Made by a program: the position numbers and the translations under genes. Below, in pieces: positions 8,320 through 18,124 of a DNA stretch of 52,085 nucleotides (position 1 is the first letter of the stretch; each line of letters begins with the position of its first letter). The DNA lies in NCBI GenBank assembly GCA_021805805.1, contig JAJZEB010000010.1, forward strand, positions 1-52,085, given 5' to 3'. The DNA comes from Pseudomonadota bacterium (GTDB lineage Bacteria; Pseudomonadota; Gammaproteobacteria; Burkholderiales; Burkholderiaceae_C). The notes under the pieces are model-generated. The model was given only the letters and a program-made list of their open reading frames with translations. It made no database searches and was not told where the DNA came from.

Positions 8320-9579
8320 ATGAACGACACGACGACCCTCGCCGGGGCCGAAGACAACCTCATTCGCAAGACCGAGATCATCATCAGCGGCGTGCTGCGC
8401 GGCGGCGTGTTGCTGAGCATTGGCGTCATCCTCGTCGGGGTCGTCTACGGCTACGTCCTGCCGTTGCTCGGCCACGCCGCGGGCTCGACTTTTCCCGACA
8501 CCCTTCCCGGAGTGATCGCCGGCCTCGAGGCCGGCAGGCCGATGGCCATCATCAGCGCCGGCCTGCTCATCCTGGTGGCCACTCCGGTGATTCGGGTCGC
8601 GGTGTCGATCGCCGCTTTCGCCATCGAGAGCGACCGCACCTACGTGCTCATCACCGCGCTGGTTCTGGCGATCCTGCTGGTGAGCATTTTCGGCATCGGC
8701 GCGAACGTCGGCAAGGCGGCGACGACGAGCATGCCCGGGAGCACCTTCGCAGATTTCGTCTTCATCGCGCTGAGCAGCATGTTCGCGGGTTTCGTCGGTG
8801 CGCTCGCCGGGCTCGGCGGCGGCGTGTTCATCGTGCCGATCCTCACCCTCGTCTTTCGGGTTCCGTTCGCCTCGGCGATCGGCGCCTCGATCGTCTCGGT
8901 GATCGCCACCTCGTCGGGAGCCGCAGCTGCGTACGTGCGCGACCGCATGACCAATCTGCGCGTGGGCATGTTCCTCGAGATCGCCACGACGATCGGCGCG
9001 ATATGCGGGGCCCTGGTTTCGTCGATGCTCAACGATACGGTGCTGTTCGTCGTCTTCGGCATCATCCTTCTGGTCTCGGCGATCCCGCTTGTGATGCGAC
9101 TCGGCGAGGAACTTCCTCAGGGCGTGCAGAACCACCCCTGGGCAACGCGACTGAGATTGCCCGGCACCTACACCGACCGCCGTACGCAGCGCGAAGTCCC
9201 TTACAGCGTCGCGCACGTGCCTGCCGGTTTCGGCATGATGTACGTTGCCGGATTGGTTTCCGGCCTGCTGGGAATCGGCAGCGGCACGTTCAAGGTGCTG
9301 GCGATGGACACCGCGATGCGCCTGCCGATGAAGGTCTCGACGACGACGAGCAATTTCATGATCGGCGTGACCGCCGCGGCCTCGGCCGGAATCTTCTTCC
9401 AGCGCGGCGATATCGACCCGATGATCGCCGCGCCGGTGGCGCTGGGCGTGCTCGCCGGCTCCATGCTCGGCGCCAAGACGCTGAACCACCTGTCCAACGT
9501 CCACCTGAAGAAAATCTTCGTGCCGATGATCGTCCTGGTGGCGTGCAGCATGCTTGCACGCGGAGCAGGTTGGCTGTGA
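8320..9579 (+). CDS. DUF1634-TauE/SafE fusion, putative anion permease
   Basis: TauE/SafE (DUF81) proteins are multi-helix permeases linked in several bacteria to export of sulfite, sulfoacetate and other organic anions. Here residues about 15-120 match the DUF1634 type (two or three helices, the first at GGVLLSIGVILVGVVYGYVL). Residues about 135-415 are a full TauE/SafE unit with the two characteristic repeats, MFAGFVGALAGLGGGVFIVP and LVSGLLGIGSGTFKVLAMD. The two domains are usually separate adjacent genes, so the single chain of 419 aa is a fusion. The substrate cannot be inferred. The gene stands alone and is followed by a strong GC hairpin. Confidence 0.85.
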   Translation: MNDTTTLAGAEDNLIRKTEIIISGVLRGGVLLSIGVILVGVVYGYVLPLLGHAAGSTFPDTLPGVIAGLEAGRPMAIISAGLLILVATPVIRVAVSIAAFAIESDRTYVLITALVLAILLVSIFGIGANVGKAATTSMPGSTFADFVFIALSSMFAGFVGALAGLGGGVFIVPILTLVFRVPFASAIGASIVSVIATSSGAAAAYVRDRMTNLRVGMFLEIATTIGAICGALVSSMLNDTVLFVVFGIILLVSAIPLVMRLGEELPQGVQNHPWATRLRLPGTYTDRRTQREVPYSVAHVPAGFGMMYVAGLVSGLLGIGSGTFKVLAMDTAMRLPMKVSTTTSNFMIGVTAAASAGIFFQRGDIDPMIAAPVALGVLAGSMLGAKTLNHLSNVHLKKIFVPMIVLVACSMLARGAGWL

Positions 9580-9587
9580 CTTCCGTC

Positions 9588-9609
9588 GCCGGGCCGGTTC
9601 CGGCCCGGC
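9588..9609 (+). terminator. GC hairpin after the DUF1634-TauE gene
   Basis: GCCGGGCCG and CGGCCCGGC form a 9-bp perfect stem around a GTTC loop, 8 bp after the stop codon. There is no T-run, so it is either a weak terminator or an mRNA-end stabiliser. Confidence 0.45.
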
Positions 9610-9950
9610 ACGTCCGTCGGCCCGGCCGTGCGCCGACGAATGCGCGACCTCCGGGCCCGGCGCGCTGATCGCATCACCGCCCGGCCGGACTGCGCGCCGC
9701 ACCGGGAGGCGAGCGCTCGACGGTGCGCATGTTACCGTTTATTTCGTGAGAGTTGCCGCGTGATGCCGAACGTTTGGCGCACTAAGCGGCATTTTGTCTC
9801 ACGTTATCCGCCTCGAATGCGTCCGCAGAGACACCGGCGGCTTGCTTTTGGCGCAACGCTGGCGCACACTGCAATCGCCCTCTCTGCGTCGCGCTGCGCG
9901 CGCGAGAACGGCCTAGACACGACGAACCGACCCTGTACCAGGAGAGACTT
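9610..9950. other. Long intergenic region upstream of hpf
   Basis: This stretch has no convincing gene. It holds a short inverted repeat ATGCCG/CGGCAT (9763-9768 and 9787-9792) in a less GC-rich patch (about 9728-9800) and is presumably the hpf-ptsN promoter region. I found no clear sigma-70 pair. The only -24/-12-like string (9850-9864) has several mismatches. Confidence 0.4.
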
Positions 9951-10289
9951 ATGAACCTGACCATCAGCGGCCACCATATGGAGGTCACCCCGGCGTTGCG
10001 CAGCTATGTCGAATCCAAGCTCCACCGCGTGGCGCGCCACTTCGATCAGCTGATCAGCGTCAACGTGCTGTTGTCGGTCGAGAAGCAAAAGGAGAAGGAG
10101 CGCCGGCAGAAGGCCGAGTGCAACCTCCAACTCAAGGGCCGCAACATCTTCGCCGAATCGCAGGACGAGGACCTGTACGCGGCGATCGACGAGCTGGTCG
10201 ACAAGCTCGACCGTCAGGTGGTCGAACACAAGAATCGCACCCGCTCGCACCAGGCGGTGGCCAGCAAGCACATGGATCTGGCCGGCTGA
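9951..10289 (+). CDS. hpf: Short-form ribosome hibernation-promoting factor
   Basis: HPF/YfiA proteins bind the decoding centre of idle 30S subunits; short forms work with RMF to give 100S dimers. The 112-aa protein starts [20 protein letters not shown] and has the conserved [12 protein letters not shown] and [22 protein letters not shown] segments. A clear Shine-Dalgarno, CAGGAGAGACTT, precedes the ATG. It sits near rpoN and just ahead of ptsN as in many proteobacteria, although here a transporter gene and rfaE2 separate it from rpoN. Confidence 0.94.
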   Translation: MNLTISGHHMEVTPALRSYVESKLHRVARHFDQLISVNVLLSVEKQKEKERRQKAECNLQLKGRNIFAESQDEDLYAAIDELVDKLDRQVVEHKNRTRSHQAVASKHMDLAG

Positions 10290-10361
10290 CGGTGGCGGCG
10301 CCGGCCCCGTCCGGCGCCAAAACGATACACTGGGAGAAAGCGTGAACCCGTATTGCATATC

Positions 10362-10832
10362 ATGAATCAATTGGCCCAGATCTTGCCACTGGCGCATGTT
10401 CAAGTGAACGTCGAGGCCAGCAGCAAAAAGCGTGCGTTCGAATCCGCTGGACTGTTGTTCGAGAACCATCTCGGTCTTGCGCGTGCGGTGGTCACCGACA
10501 ATCTGTTTGCACGCGAGCGCCTCGGCTCCACCGGCCTGGGGCAGGGGGTCGCGATCCCGCACGGCCGCATCAAGGGCCTGAAGCAACCGAGCGCGGCGCT
10601 GATCCGGCTGCGCAGCCCGGTCGCGTTCGAGGCCCCGGACAACCAGCCGGTGCAGTTGCTGGTGTTCCTGCTGGTTCCCGAGGCAGCCTCGGGCAAGCAT
10701 CTCGAAATCCTGTCGACGATCGCCGAAATGCTGTCCGACGATACCTTCCGCCAGCGTCTGCTCGACGCCGCCGACGCAACCGCGATGCATCGCCTGGTCC
10801 ACGAGTGGTCGCCGTTGCAGCATGCCGCCTGA
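10362..10832 (+). CDS. ptsN: Nitrogen-regulatory PTS protein EIIA(Ntr)
   Basis: EIIA(Ntr) is the terminal phosphoacceptor of the regulatory PTS(Ntr) and signals nitrogen, carbon and potassium status by protein contacts. The phosphorylated His is in GVAIPHGRI, and RERLGSTGLGQG upstream of it is typical. The ATG at 10362 gives 156 aa. An in-frame TTG nine bases earlier is less likely. A TACACT -10-like string (10326-10331) could give a separate promoter. hprK follows 95 bp downstream. Confidence 0.94.
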   Translation: MNQLAQILPLAHVQVNVEASSKKRAFESAGLLFENHLGLARAVVTDNLFARERLGSTGLGQGVAIPHGRIKGLKQPSAALIRLRSPVAFEAPDNQPVQLLVFLLVPEAASGKHLEILSTIAEMLSDDTFRQRLLDAADATAMHRLVHEWSPLQHAA

Positions 10833-10927
10833 GCATGGCGCGAACATTGCCGTGATGCCGCTCGTCGACCGCTGTCGGCCGCCAAGCCGCGCCCGATCCG
10901 TGCCCGACTGTTCGAGGCCGTGAAGCG

Positions 10928-11884
10928 TTGAAAGCGTCGACCCTGTCCGCCGACAGCCTGTTCGAGGCCAATGCCGCGCTGCTCAAATGGCAGTGGCTGG
11001 CCGGACAGAGCAATCCGGAGCGCCGCTTCGACGACGCCGCGGTCGAAGGCGCCAGCTCGGGCGCCGACCTCGTCGGCTACCTGAACTACATCCACCCGTA
11101 CCGGGTGCAGATCCTCGGCTGGCGCGAAGTGCATTATCTGGTGCACGCCGACGAAGCCGACAGCGGCCGCCGCGTGCGCCGCGTCGTCGGCCTGGAGCCG
11201 CCGGCGCTGGTCATCGCCGACGGGCAGGAGCCGCCTCCGGCCCTGGTGCAGGCCAGCGACGAGGCCGGAATCCCGCTGTTCACGACGCAGGAACCCGCCG
11301 CGTTCGTCATCGACGTGCTGCGCGCGTATCTGTCGAAGCTGTTCGCCAACCGAACCACGCTGCACGGCGTGTTCATGGACATCCTGGGACTGGGCGTACT
11401 GATCACCGGCGAGTCGGGGCTGGGCAAGAGCGAGCTGGGGCTGGAGCTGATCTCCCGTGGCCACGGCCTGGTCGCCGACGACTGCGTCGAGCTGCTGCGA
11501 GTGACCCAGAGCACGATCGAGGGCCACTGCCCGCCGCTGCTGCAGAACCTGCTCGAGGTGCGCGGCATCGGCATCCTCGACATCCGCACCATCTTCGGCG
11601 AGACCGCGGTCCGCCGCAAGCTGCGGCTGCGGCTGATCGTCCACCTGGTGCGCCGCGACACCCAGGATCAGGACTTCGAGCGCCTGCCCACCGGAAACGT
11701 GCGCCAGGACCTGCTCGGCGTTGCGATCCGCAAGGTCCTGATCCCGGTCGAGGCCGGGCGCAACCTCGCGGTGCTGGTCGAGGCCGCTGTGCGCAACACC
11801 ATCCTGCAACTGCGGGGAATCGACACCTTCAAGGAATTCCAGGAGCGCCAGCGCCTGGCGATGCTCGAAGGCGGCGACGACTGA
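10928..11884 (+). CDS. hprK: HPr kinase/phosphorylase
   Basis: HprK phosphorylates and dephosphorylates Ser46 of HPr. In proteobacteria it works with PTS(Ntr) rather than with Gram-positive catabolite repression. The protein is full length (318 aa): an N-terminal domain (1-135), then a kinase domain with P-loop GESGLGKSE, the capping VADDCVEL, and the signature [16 protein letters not shown]. The start appears to be TTG at 10928; no in-frame ATG gives the conserved N-terminus. In many betaproteobacteria rapZ follows; here the next gene is the convergent fur. Confidence 0.94.
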   Translation: MKASTLSADSLFEANAALLKWQWLAGQSNPERRFDDAAVEGASSGADLVGYLNYIHPYRVQILGWREVHYLVHADEADSGRRVRRVVGLEPPALVIADGQEPPPALVQASDEAGIPLFTTQEPAAFVIDVLRAYLSKLFANRTTLHGVFMDILGLGVLITGESGLGKSELGLELISRGHGLVADDCVELLRVTQSTIEGHCPPLLQNLLEVRGIGILDIRTIFGETAVRRKLRLRLIVHLVRRDTQDQDFERLPTGNVRQDLLGVAIRKVLIPVEAGRNLAVLVEAAVRNTILQLRGIDTFKEFQERQRLAMLEGGDD

Positions 11885-11902
11885 GGGCGCGAACCGATCG
11901 CC

Positions 11903-12388
11903 TCAGCTGCCGGTGTCTTCCGGCGGCGGGCGATGCGGGCAATGCGCGCGCGCGCAGTTCGCGTACAGCGCCAGCGAATGCTCGCGCAGCATGAAGCCGC
12001 GCTCGCCCGCGATGCTCTGCTGCCGTCGCTCGATCTCGGCATCGACGAACTCCTCGACGCGGCCGCAATCCAGGCAAAGCAGGTGGTCGTGATGCTTGCC
12101 TTCGTTGATCTCGAAGAACGACTTGCCGGACTCGAAATGGGTTCGCGAGAGGATTCCTGCCTGCTCGAACTGCGTCAACACCCGGTAGACGGTCGCCAGG
12201 CCGATGTCGTGCGACTGGTCGTTGAGCAGTTCGCGGTACACGTCTTCGGCGGTCATGTGCCGCATCGCGCCCTTCTGGAAGATCTCGAGGATCTTCAGGC
12301 GCGGCTGTGTGACCTTGAGTCCTGTGCTGCGCAAGCCCTGGGCGTTGGAAACCGGCATGGCGAACGAGGTGTTTAGAATGGACATCAT
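11903..12388 (-). CDS. fur: Ferric uptake regulator Fur
   Basis: Fur is an iron-responsive dimeric repressor. The winged-helix domain contains LKVTQPRLKILEIFQ and the recognition helix region GLATVYRVLTQFEQAGIL. The metal-binding segment is HHDHLLCLDCGRVEEF, and a second cysteine pair is CARAHC near the C-terminus. With the ATG at 12388 the length is 161 aa. In-frame ATGs at 12385 and 12358 are possible, the last giving the more usual short N-terminus. It is divergent from bamE, a near-universal arrangement in betaproteobacteria. I did not find a clear Fur box in the gap. Confidence 0.95.
   Translation of the reverse strand: MMSILNTSFAMPVSNAQGLRSTGLKVTQPRLKILEIFQKGAMRHMTAEDVYRELLNDQSHDIGLATVYRVLTQFEQAGILSRTHFESGKSFFEINEGKHHDHLLCLDCGRVEEFVDAEIERRQQSIAGERGFMLREHSLALYANCARAHCPHRPPPEDTGS
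12374..12379 (+). promoter_or_regulatory. Candidate -10 box for bamE-dapB transcription
   Basis: TAGAAT lies 49 bp upstream of the bamE ATG and overlaps the first codons of fur on the other strand. This would make the two promoters overlap if the short fur start is used. Confidence 0.35.
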
Positions 12389-12427
12389 AGTTCACCCGGA
12401 GCGCGGCCACCACGCGCCGAATCCCCG

Positions 12428-13003
12428 ATGCCCGTCCCGCTGATGCGCTGCGCGCGCCTGTTGCCGCTGTGTGCCACCTTGCTGCTGGGCGCCTGCAGTT
12501 CGGCCGCGCAGCGGCACGATCTCACCAGCCTGTTCAAGCCCTACCGCATCGACGTGGTACAGGGCAATTTCGTCTCGCAGGAGATGGCCGCTGAGCTCAA
12601 GCCCGGAATGACCCGCGAGCAGGTGCGCGCGATCCTCGGCACGCCGCTTCTGCAGGACCTGTTCCACGCCGACCGATGGGACTACGTGTTCAGCTTGCGC
12701 CAGGGCTATCAGGCGCCGCTGGTGCGGCGTTTCTCGGTGTTCTTCGACAAGAACGGACGGCTGCTGCGCACGCAGGGCGATCCGCTGCCGTCGGAAACCG
12801 CGTTCGTCGCGCAGATCAACGCGCTGCATGGCGGCCCCGCACCGAAGACCCTGACCGAAGCCCAGCTGCAGCGCGAGATCGCCGCGGCCGCAAGCCACGC
12901 TCCCGTGGCGGGCGCATCGGCACCAGGCCCGCTGACCGTGGTCGCACCGCGCACCGAAATCGACAAACTGCTGCCGCTGGTCTCGGCACCGGGGGCGCAA
13001 TGA
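12428..13003 (+). CDS. bamE: Outer-membrane assembly lipoprotein BamE (OmlA/SmpA family)
   Basis: BamE is a lipoprotein of the BAM complex that inserts beta-barrel proteins into the outer membrane. A lipoprotein signal with lipobox LGAC is followed by the SmpA/OmlA domain, with [20 protein letters not shown] and the aromatic WDYVFSL strand. A C-terminal Ala/Pro-rich extension brings it to 191 aa, longer than E. coli BamE but usual in this order. The stop overlaps the dapB ATG in ATGA. Confidence 0.94.
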   Translation: MPVPLMRCARLLPLCATLLLGACSSAAQRHDLTSLFKPYRIDVVQGNFVSQEMAAELKPGMTREQVRAILGTPLLQDLFHADRWDYVFSLRQGYQAPLVRRFSVFFDKNGRLLRTQGDPLPSETAFVAQINALHGGPAPKTLTEAQLQREIAAAASHAPVAGASAPGPLTVVAPRTEIDKLLPLVSAPGAQ

Positions 13004-13824
13004 CCTCGGCGCGCGCAAGCTCCGCGCGCCACCGCATTGCCGTGGCCGGCAGCAGCGGGCGCATGGGCCGTACGCTGGTCGAGGCCATCGCGACCAGCGC
13101 CGACTGTGTGCTGGCGGGCGCGCTCGACCGCGACGATGCGCCAGCGCTGGGCCTCGACGCCGGAGCCGCGATCGGCCTGCACACGGGCTGCGCGGTCACC
13201 GCCGATATCGACGCCGGGCTTCGCGACGCGCAGTTCCTGATCGATTTCACCCGCCCCGAAGGCACGCTGGCGCACCTGGATGCGTGCCTGCGCCTGGGCG
13301 TGGCGATGGTCATCGGCACCACCGGTTTCGCACCCGACGCGCTGGCGCGCATCCGCGATGCGGCAGCGCGCATCCCCATCGTGCTGGCGCCGAACATGAG
13401 CGTTGGAGTCAACGTGGTGCTGCGCCTGCTCGAGCAGGCCGGTCGCGCACTGGCGCAAGGCTACGACATCGAGGTCATCGAGGCCCACCACCGGAACAAG
13501 GTCGATGCACCTTCGGGAACCGCGCTGAAGATGGGCGAAGTGGTCGCCGCCGCCGCCGGGCGCGATCTGGCGCGCGACGCGGTCTGGACGCGCCACGGAC
13601 ACACCGGTGAACGCGCCGACGGCGCCATCGGCTTCTCGGTGATCCGCGGCGGCGACATCGTCGGCGACCACACGGTGCTGTTCGCCGGAATCGGCGAACG
13701 CATCGAAATCACCCACAAGTCGAGCAGCCGCGCAACCTATGCCGCCGGCAGCCTGCGCGCGGTGCGCTTCCTTGCCGGACGCTCGCCGGGGCTTTACGAC
13801 ATGCAGGACGTCATCGGAAGCTGA
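13000..13824 (+). CDS. dapB: 4-hydroxy-tetrahydrodipicolinate reductase
   Basis: DapB reduces hydroxy-tetrahydrodipicolinate with NAD(P)H in the lysine/meso-diaminopimelate pathway. The Rossmann motif is [15 protein letters not shown]. The GTTGF segment and the signature [20 protein letters not shown] hold the catalytic His and Lys. The ATG at 13000 overlaps the bamE stop and gives 274 aa, normal for the family. exbB begins on the base after the stop. Confidence 0.96.
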   Translation: MTSARASSARHRIAVAGSSGRMGRTLVEAIATSADCVLAGALDRDDAPALGLDAGAAIGLHTGCAVTADIDAGLRDAQFLIDFTRPEGTLAHLDACLRLGVAMVIGTTGFAPDALARIRDAAARIPIVLAPNMSVGVNVVLRLLEQAGRALAQGYDIEVIEAHHRNKVDAPSGTALKMGEVVAAAAGRDLARDAVWTRHGHTGERADGAIGFSVIRGGDIVGDHTVLFAGIGERIEITHKSSSRATYAAGSLRAVRFLAGRSPGLYDMQDVIGS

Positions 13825-14478
13825 ATGGCCGGAATCGGTGCGTTCTGGCGCGACGGCGACCTGCTCGCCCACGCCGTCGCGCTGCTGCTGCTGGCGATGT
13901 CGCTCGCAAGCTGGAGCGTGCTGCTGTGGAAGGCCTGGCTGCTGGGCCGGGCTCGACGCCGGGTGCCGCGCGCGATCGCCGCGTTCTGGTCTGCGCCAAC
14001 GCGTGCAGACGCCTGCACGGCCGCGCTGGCGTCCGATGCGCGCGGACCGGCGGCGGATCTGGCGGCGACCGCACAGCGGCTGGACGACGCGCACCGGGCC
14101 CGGAACTGGCAAAGCCACCCCGACCGCGTGCGCCGCGAACTGCGCGATGCGCTCAGCCGCGCCAGCCGCACGCTGCACGCTGGCCACGTGCTGCTTGCCA
14201 GCATCGGCAGCACGGCGCCCTTTGTCGGCTTGTTCGGAACCGTCTGGGGCATCTACCACGCGCTGGGCGCGATCGCGACGGCGCGCCAGGCAGGCATCGA
14301 TCAGGTCGCCGGACCGGTCGGCCAGACCCTGATCATGACCGCTGCCGGACTTGCCGTGGCGATTCCCGCGGTTCTCGGCTATAACGCGCTGGGCAAGCGT
14401 GCGCGCGCACTCGACGCCGAGCTCGAGGGCTTCGCGCTGGACCTGCAGCATCTGCTGCTCGACACGGATCCGCACTGA
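13825..14478 (+). CDS. exbB: ExbB/TolQ/MotA-family proton-channel protein
   Basis: ExbB and TolQ proteins form the pentameric inner-membrane motor that energises TonB or Tol systems. Three membrane helices are visible: an N-terminal one (about 14-38), then a conserved pair with GSTAPFVGLFGTVWGI and MTAAGLAVAIPAVLGYN. The 217 aa fit. It directly abuts dapB and overlaps exbD. There is no tonB or tol gene nearby, so ExbB is preferred to TolQ from context. Confidence 0.88.
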   Translation: MAGIGAFWRDGDLLAHAVALLLLAMSLASWSVLLWKAWLLGRARRRVPRAIAAFWSAPTRADACTAALASDARGPAADLAATAQRLDDAHRARNWQSHPDRVRRELRDALSRASRTLHAGHVLLASIGSTAPFVGLFGTVWGIYHALGAIATARQAGIDQVAGPVGQTLIMTAAGLAVAIPAVLGYNALGKRARALDAELEGFALDLQHLLLDTDPH

Positions 14479-14936
14479 TGGCGTTCGGCCGCTTCGAACG
14501 CGGTGCCGACGAGGCGCCGATCGGCGACATCAACATGACGCCGCTGATCGACGTCATGCTGGTGCTGCTGGTCATATTCATCCTCACTGCACCGCTGCTC
14601 GACGGACGCATTGCGCTGCGCCTGCCGCGCTCGGCTGCAGCGCCGGCTCCGGCGCGCGCGTCCGCCCTCGTCGTCTCGCTGCGCCGAGACGGCCGGCTTT
14701 TCCTCGGCGGCACTCCGATCACTGCCGCGCGCCTGGCGCAGCAGCTGACCGAGACCGCGCGCCGCGCGCCGGCCACCGAACTGAGGGTGCGCGCCGACAC
14801 CGCTGTCCCGTACGGCCAGGTCGCCGCCGTGCTGGCCCAGGCACAGCGCGCGGGGCTGCGCAACATCGGTCTGATCACGGCGCCCGGCCCCGCCCCGCAG
14901 CGAGGGCTTGCTCCGGCCATCGGCGCCGGCGACTAA
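14478..14936 (+). CDS. exbD: ExbD/TolR-family biopolymer transport protein
   Basis: ExbD is the partner of ExbB; its single membrane helix carries the essential Asp for proton flow. The protein begins with a short cytoplasmic stretch and the hallmark [19 protein letters not shown], with the critical Asp inside it. A periplasmic domain with [19 protein letters not shown] follows. The 152 aa are normal. Start and exbB stop share bases in TGATGG. Confidence 0.92.
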   Translation: MAFGRFERGADEAPIGDINMTPLIDVMLVLLVIFILTAPLLDGRIALRLPRSAAAPAPARASALVVSLRRDGRLFLGGTPITAARLAQQLTETARRAPATELRVRADTAVPYGQVAAVLAQAQRAGLRNIGLITAPGPAPQRGLAPAIGAGD

Positions 14937-14985
14937 GATCCGCAACGGTGCCGCGAAAGCGCGGCGATCCATCCTCCAATTCGAA

Positions 14986-17628
14986 ATGAACGACAAATAC
15001 GACGCCGCCGCCGTCGAGCGCGCCGCGCAGGGCCAATGGCAGGCCGCAGACGCCTATCGCGTGCGCGAGGACGATTCCGCGCGCAAGTTCTACGCCTGCT
15101 CGATGCTGCCTTACCCGAGTGGCAAGCTGCATATGGGCCACGTGCGCAACTACACCATCAACGACATGCTCGCGCGCCAGCTGCGCATGCGCGGCTGGCG
15201 GGTGCTGATGCCGATGGGCTGGGACGCCTTCGGCCTGCCGGCCGAGAACGCGGCGATGAAGAACCGCGTACCTCCGGCGCAGTGGACCTATGCCAACATC
15301 GCCCACATGAAGGCGCAGATGCAGGCCATGGGGCTGGCGATCGACTGGAGCCGCGAGGTCGCGACCTGCTCGCCGGAGTACTACCGCTGGAACCAGTGGC
15401 TGTTCCTGAAGATGCTCGAAAAGGGCATCGCCGAACGCCGCACCCAGGTCGTCAACTGGGACCCGGTCGACCAGACCGTGCTGGCCAACGAGCAGGTCAT
15501 CGACGGCCGCGGCTGGCGCAGCGGCGCGGTGGTCGAGAAGCGCGAGATCCCCGGCTATTACCTGAAGATCACCGACTACGCCGACGAACTGCTGCGCGCG
15601 GTGGCCGACCCCGACGACCCCGAGTTCCTCGCCGGCTGGCCCGAGCGCGTGCGGCTGATGCAGGAGAACTGGATCGGACGCAGCGACGGCGTGCGCTTCG
15701 CGTTCCCGCACCGCATCGCCGACGCCCAGGGACGGCTGATCCAGGACGGGCGGCTGTACGTGTTCACGACCCGCGCCGACACCATCATGGGCGTGACCTT
15801 CTGCGCCGTGGCGCCGGAACATCCGCTGGCCGCGCACGCCGCGGCCACCAACCCCGAGCTGGCCGCGTTCATCGCCCGCTGCCAGCTCGGCGGCACGACC
15901 GAGGCCGAACTGGCGCTGAAGGACAAGGAGGGCATGCCCACCGGCCTGAGCGTCGAGCACCCGCTGAGCGGCGAGCAGGTCCCGGTGTGGGTCGGCAACT
16001 ACGTGCTGATGAGCTACGGCGACGGCGCCGTGATGGGCGTGCCCGCGCACGACGAGCGCGACTTCGCCTTCGCCACCAAGTACGGCCTGCCGATCCGCCA
16101 GGTGGTCGCTGTCGACGGCGAGACCTTCAGCACCGCGGCGTGGGCCGACTGGTACGCCGACAAGCAGCGCGGCCGCTGCGTGCACTCCGGCATCGAGCTC
16201 GACGGCCTCGGCCACCGCGACGCAGTGGCGCGCGTGGCCGCGCAACTCGCCGCGCGCGGCCTGGGCGAGGCGCGCACGACCTGGCGGCTGCGCGACTGGG
16301 GCATTTCGCGCCAGCGCTACTGGGGCACCCCGATCCCGATCATCCACTGCCCGCATTGCGGCGTGGTGCCGGTACCCGAATCCGACCTGCCGGTGCTGCT
16401 GCCCGAGGACCTGATCCCGGACGGCAGCGGCAATCCGCTGGCGCGCTGCGCGGCCTTCGTCGACGTCGCCTGCCCGAGCTGCGGCTCGCCGGCCAAGCGC
16501 GAGACCGACACGATGGACACCTTCGTCGACTCGTCGTGGTACTTCATGCGCTACACCTGCGCCGACAACGACGCCGCGATGGTCGACGCGCGCACCGACT
16601 ACTGGATGCCGATGGACCAGTACATCGGCGGCATCGAGCACGCGATCCTGCACCTGCTGTACGCGCGTTTCTGGACCAAGGTCATGCGCGACCTCGGCCT
16701 GGTGCGCGCCAGCGAGCCGTTCAAGCGACTGCTGACCCAGGGCATGGTGCTGAACCACATCTATTCGCGGCGCACCGCGGCCGGCGGCATCGAGTACTTC
16801 TGGCCGCACGAGGTCGAGAACGTGGTCGACGCACAGGGCCAGATCGTCGGCGCGCGGCTCAAGGCCGACGGCTCGGCGGTCGACTACGGCGGCGTCGGCA
16901 CCATGAGCAAGAGCAAGAACAACGGAGTCGACCCGCAGGACCTGATCGAGCGCTACGGAGCCGACACCGCACGGCTGTTCACCATGTTCGCGGCGCCGCC
17001 GGAGGCGACACTGGAGTGGAACGACGCCGCGGTCGAGGGCGCGCACCGCTTCCTGCGCCGGGTCTGGGACGGCGCCGTGGCGCAAGGCCCGAACGTGCCA
17101 CCGGCAGCCGCGCCCTGGAGCGAACTGTCCGACGCGGCGCGCCGTGCGCGCCGTGAAGTCCATCTGCTGCTGCGCCAGATCAGCTACGACTACGAGCGCA
17201 TGCAATACAACACCGTGGTCTCGGGTTGCATGAAACTGCTCAACCAGCTCGAGCAGCTCGGCGACGACGATGGCGCGCGGCGCGTGGCGCGCGAGGGCTG
17301 GGGCATCCTGCTGCGCGCGCTGTACCCGGCCACGCCGCACATCACCCATGTGCTGTGGCAGCGGCTCGAATTCACTGCCGAGCTCGGCGATCTGCTCGAC
17401 GCGCCGTGGCCGCAAGTCGACGACGATGCGCTTGAGCTCGATGAAATGGAACTGGTGCTGCAGGTCAACGGCAAGCTGCGCGGCGCGCTTCGCGTACCGG
17501 CACAGGCATCGCGCGAGGCCATCGAGGCCGCCGCGCGCAGCAGCGACGCCGTGGCCCGGTTCAGCGATGGTCGCCCGCCGAAGAAAGTCATCGTCGTCCC
17601 CGGGAGGCTGGTCAATGTCGTGGTCTGA
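14986..17628 (+). CDS. leuS: Leucyl-tRNA synthetase
   Basis: LeuRS is a class I synthetase with an editing domain that removes mischarged norvaline and isoleucine. The HIGH motif is [15 protein letters not shown], the CP1 editing domain holds [12 protein letters not shown] and the [10 protein letters not shown] loop, and the KMSKS loop is [13 protein letters not shown]. The ATG at 14986 ([11 protein letters not shown]) gives 880 aa, the standard length; a TTG further upstream in frame is inside exbD. The 3' end overlaps lptE by 14 nt. Confidence 0.97.
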   Translation: MNDKYDAAAVERAAQGQWQAADAYRVREDDSARKFYACSMLPYPSGKLHMGHVRNYTINDMLARQLRMRGWRVLMPMGWDAFGLPAENAAMKNRVPPAQWTYANIAHMKAQMQAMGLAIDWSREVATCSPEYYRWNQWLFLKMLEKGIAERRTQVVNWDPVDQTVLANEQVIDGRGWRSGAVVEKREIPGYYLKITDYADELLRAVADPDDPEFLAGWPERVRLMQENWIGRSDGVRFAFPHRIADAQGRLIQDGRLYVFTTRADTIMGVTFCAVAPEHPLAAHAAATNPELAAFIARCQLGGTTEAELALKDKEGMPTGLSVEHPLSGEQVPVWVGNYVLMSYGDGAVMGVPAHDERDFAFATKYGLPIRQVVAVDGETFSTAAWADWYADKQRGRCVHSGIELDGLGHRDAVARVAAQLAARGLGEARTTWRLRDWGISRQRYWGTPIPIIHCPHCGVVPVPESDLPVLLPEDLIPDGSGNPLARCAAFVDVACPSCGSPAKRETDTMDTFVDSSWYFMRYTCADNDAAMVDARTDYWMPMDQYIGGIEHAILHLLYARFWTKVMRDLGLVRASEPFKRLLTQGMVLNHIYSRRTAAGGIEYFWPHEVENVVDAQGQIVGARLKADGSAVDYGGVGTMSKSKNNGVDPQDLIERYGADTARLFTMFAAPPEATLEWNDAAVEGAHRFLRRVWDGAVAQGPNVPPAAAPWSELSDAARRARREVHLLLRQISYDYERMQYNTVVSGCMKLLNQLEQLGDDDGARRVAREGWGILLRALYPATPHITHVLWQRLEFTAELGDLLDAPWPQVDDDALELDEMELVLQVNGKLRGALRVPAQASREAIEAAARSSDAVARFSDGRPPKKVIVVPGRLVNVVV

Positions 17629-18124
17629 CGCTCGTTGCACCAGGCGTGCGCTGCTGCTCGGCGCTGTGCTGGCACCGGCCGGCTGCGGCTTTCGCTTGCG
17701 TGGCTCTGCTGCGCTTGGCTTCCGGACGCTGGCGCTGGCCGGCGACGGCGGCCCGTTGCGCGACGCGTTGCGCCGGCGCATCGAGGCAACCACGTCGACG
17801 CGCGTGGTCGCCGACCCGAAGCACGCGCAGGCTGTTCTGACCCTGCTGCAAATCGACGAACAGCAGGTGCCGGTGGCCTACAACGCCGATGGCACCGTGG
17901 CGCAGTACCAGCTGATCGAGCGCGTGCGCTATCGGCTCACCGCCGCCTCGGGTTCCCAACTGATCGCGCCGACCACGCTGCAGCAAACGAGCACGTTGAG
18001 CTACAGCACGGGCGCCGCGCTGGCCAAGGCCAACGAAGCGCAGCTGCTGTACCACGGCATGCGCGAGGACCTGATCGAACGCATGCTGTTCCAGCTCGCC
18101 GCAGTGGGCGGTCAGGCGCGCTGA
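17615..18124 (+). CDS. lptE: LPS-assembly lipoprotein LptE
   Basis: LptE plugs the LptD barrel and helps to insert LPS into the outer leaflet. The N-terminus is a lipoprotein signal ending at APAGC, followed by GFRLRG, the family hallmark directly after the lipidated Cys. The ATG at 17615 lies inside the end of leuS and has a perfect GGGAGG Shine-Dalgarno, which fixes the start. The 169 aa are normal. leuS-lptE-holA is the conserved proteobacterial order. LptA and LptB are encoded 12 kb upstream. Confidence 0.92.
   Translation: MSWSDARCTRRALLLGAVLAPAGCGFRLRGSAALGFRTLALAGDGGPLRDALRRRIEATTSTRVVADPKHAQAVLTLLQIDEQQVPVAYNADGTVAQYQLIERVRYRLTAASGSQLIAPTTLQQTSTLSYSTGAALAKANEAQLLYHGMREDLIERMLFQLAAVGGQAR

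Noticed and set aside
9850-9864. Sigma-54 promoter before hpf
   Set aside because: The GG-N10-GC spacing is right (TGGCGCAACGCTGGC), but several positions of the -24/-12 consensus are wrong. In GC-rich DNA such matches are expected by chance.
9628-9954. A 108-codon gene upstream of hpf
   Set aside because: It is Arg-rich, has no ribosome site, runs into the hpf start in another frame and has no recognisable domain.
14875-17793. A 972-codon open frame opposite leuS
   Set aside because: It is a high-GC antisense shadow. The leuS frame has every synthetase motif, while the antisense product is Arg/His/Val-rich with no recognisable domain.
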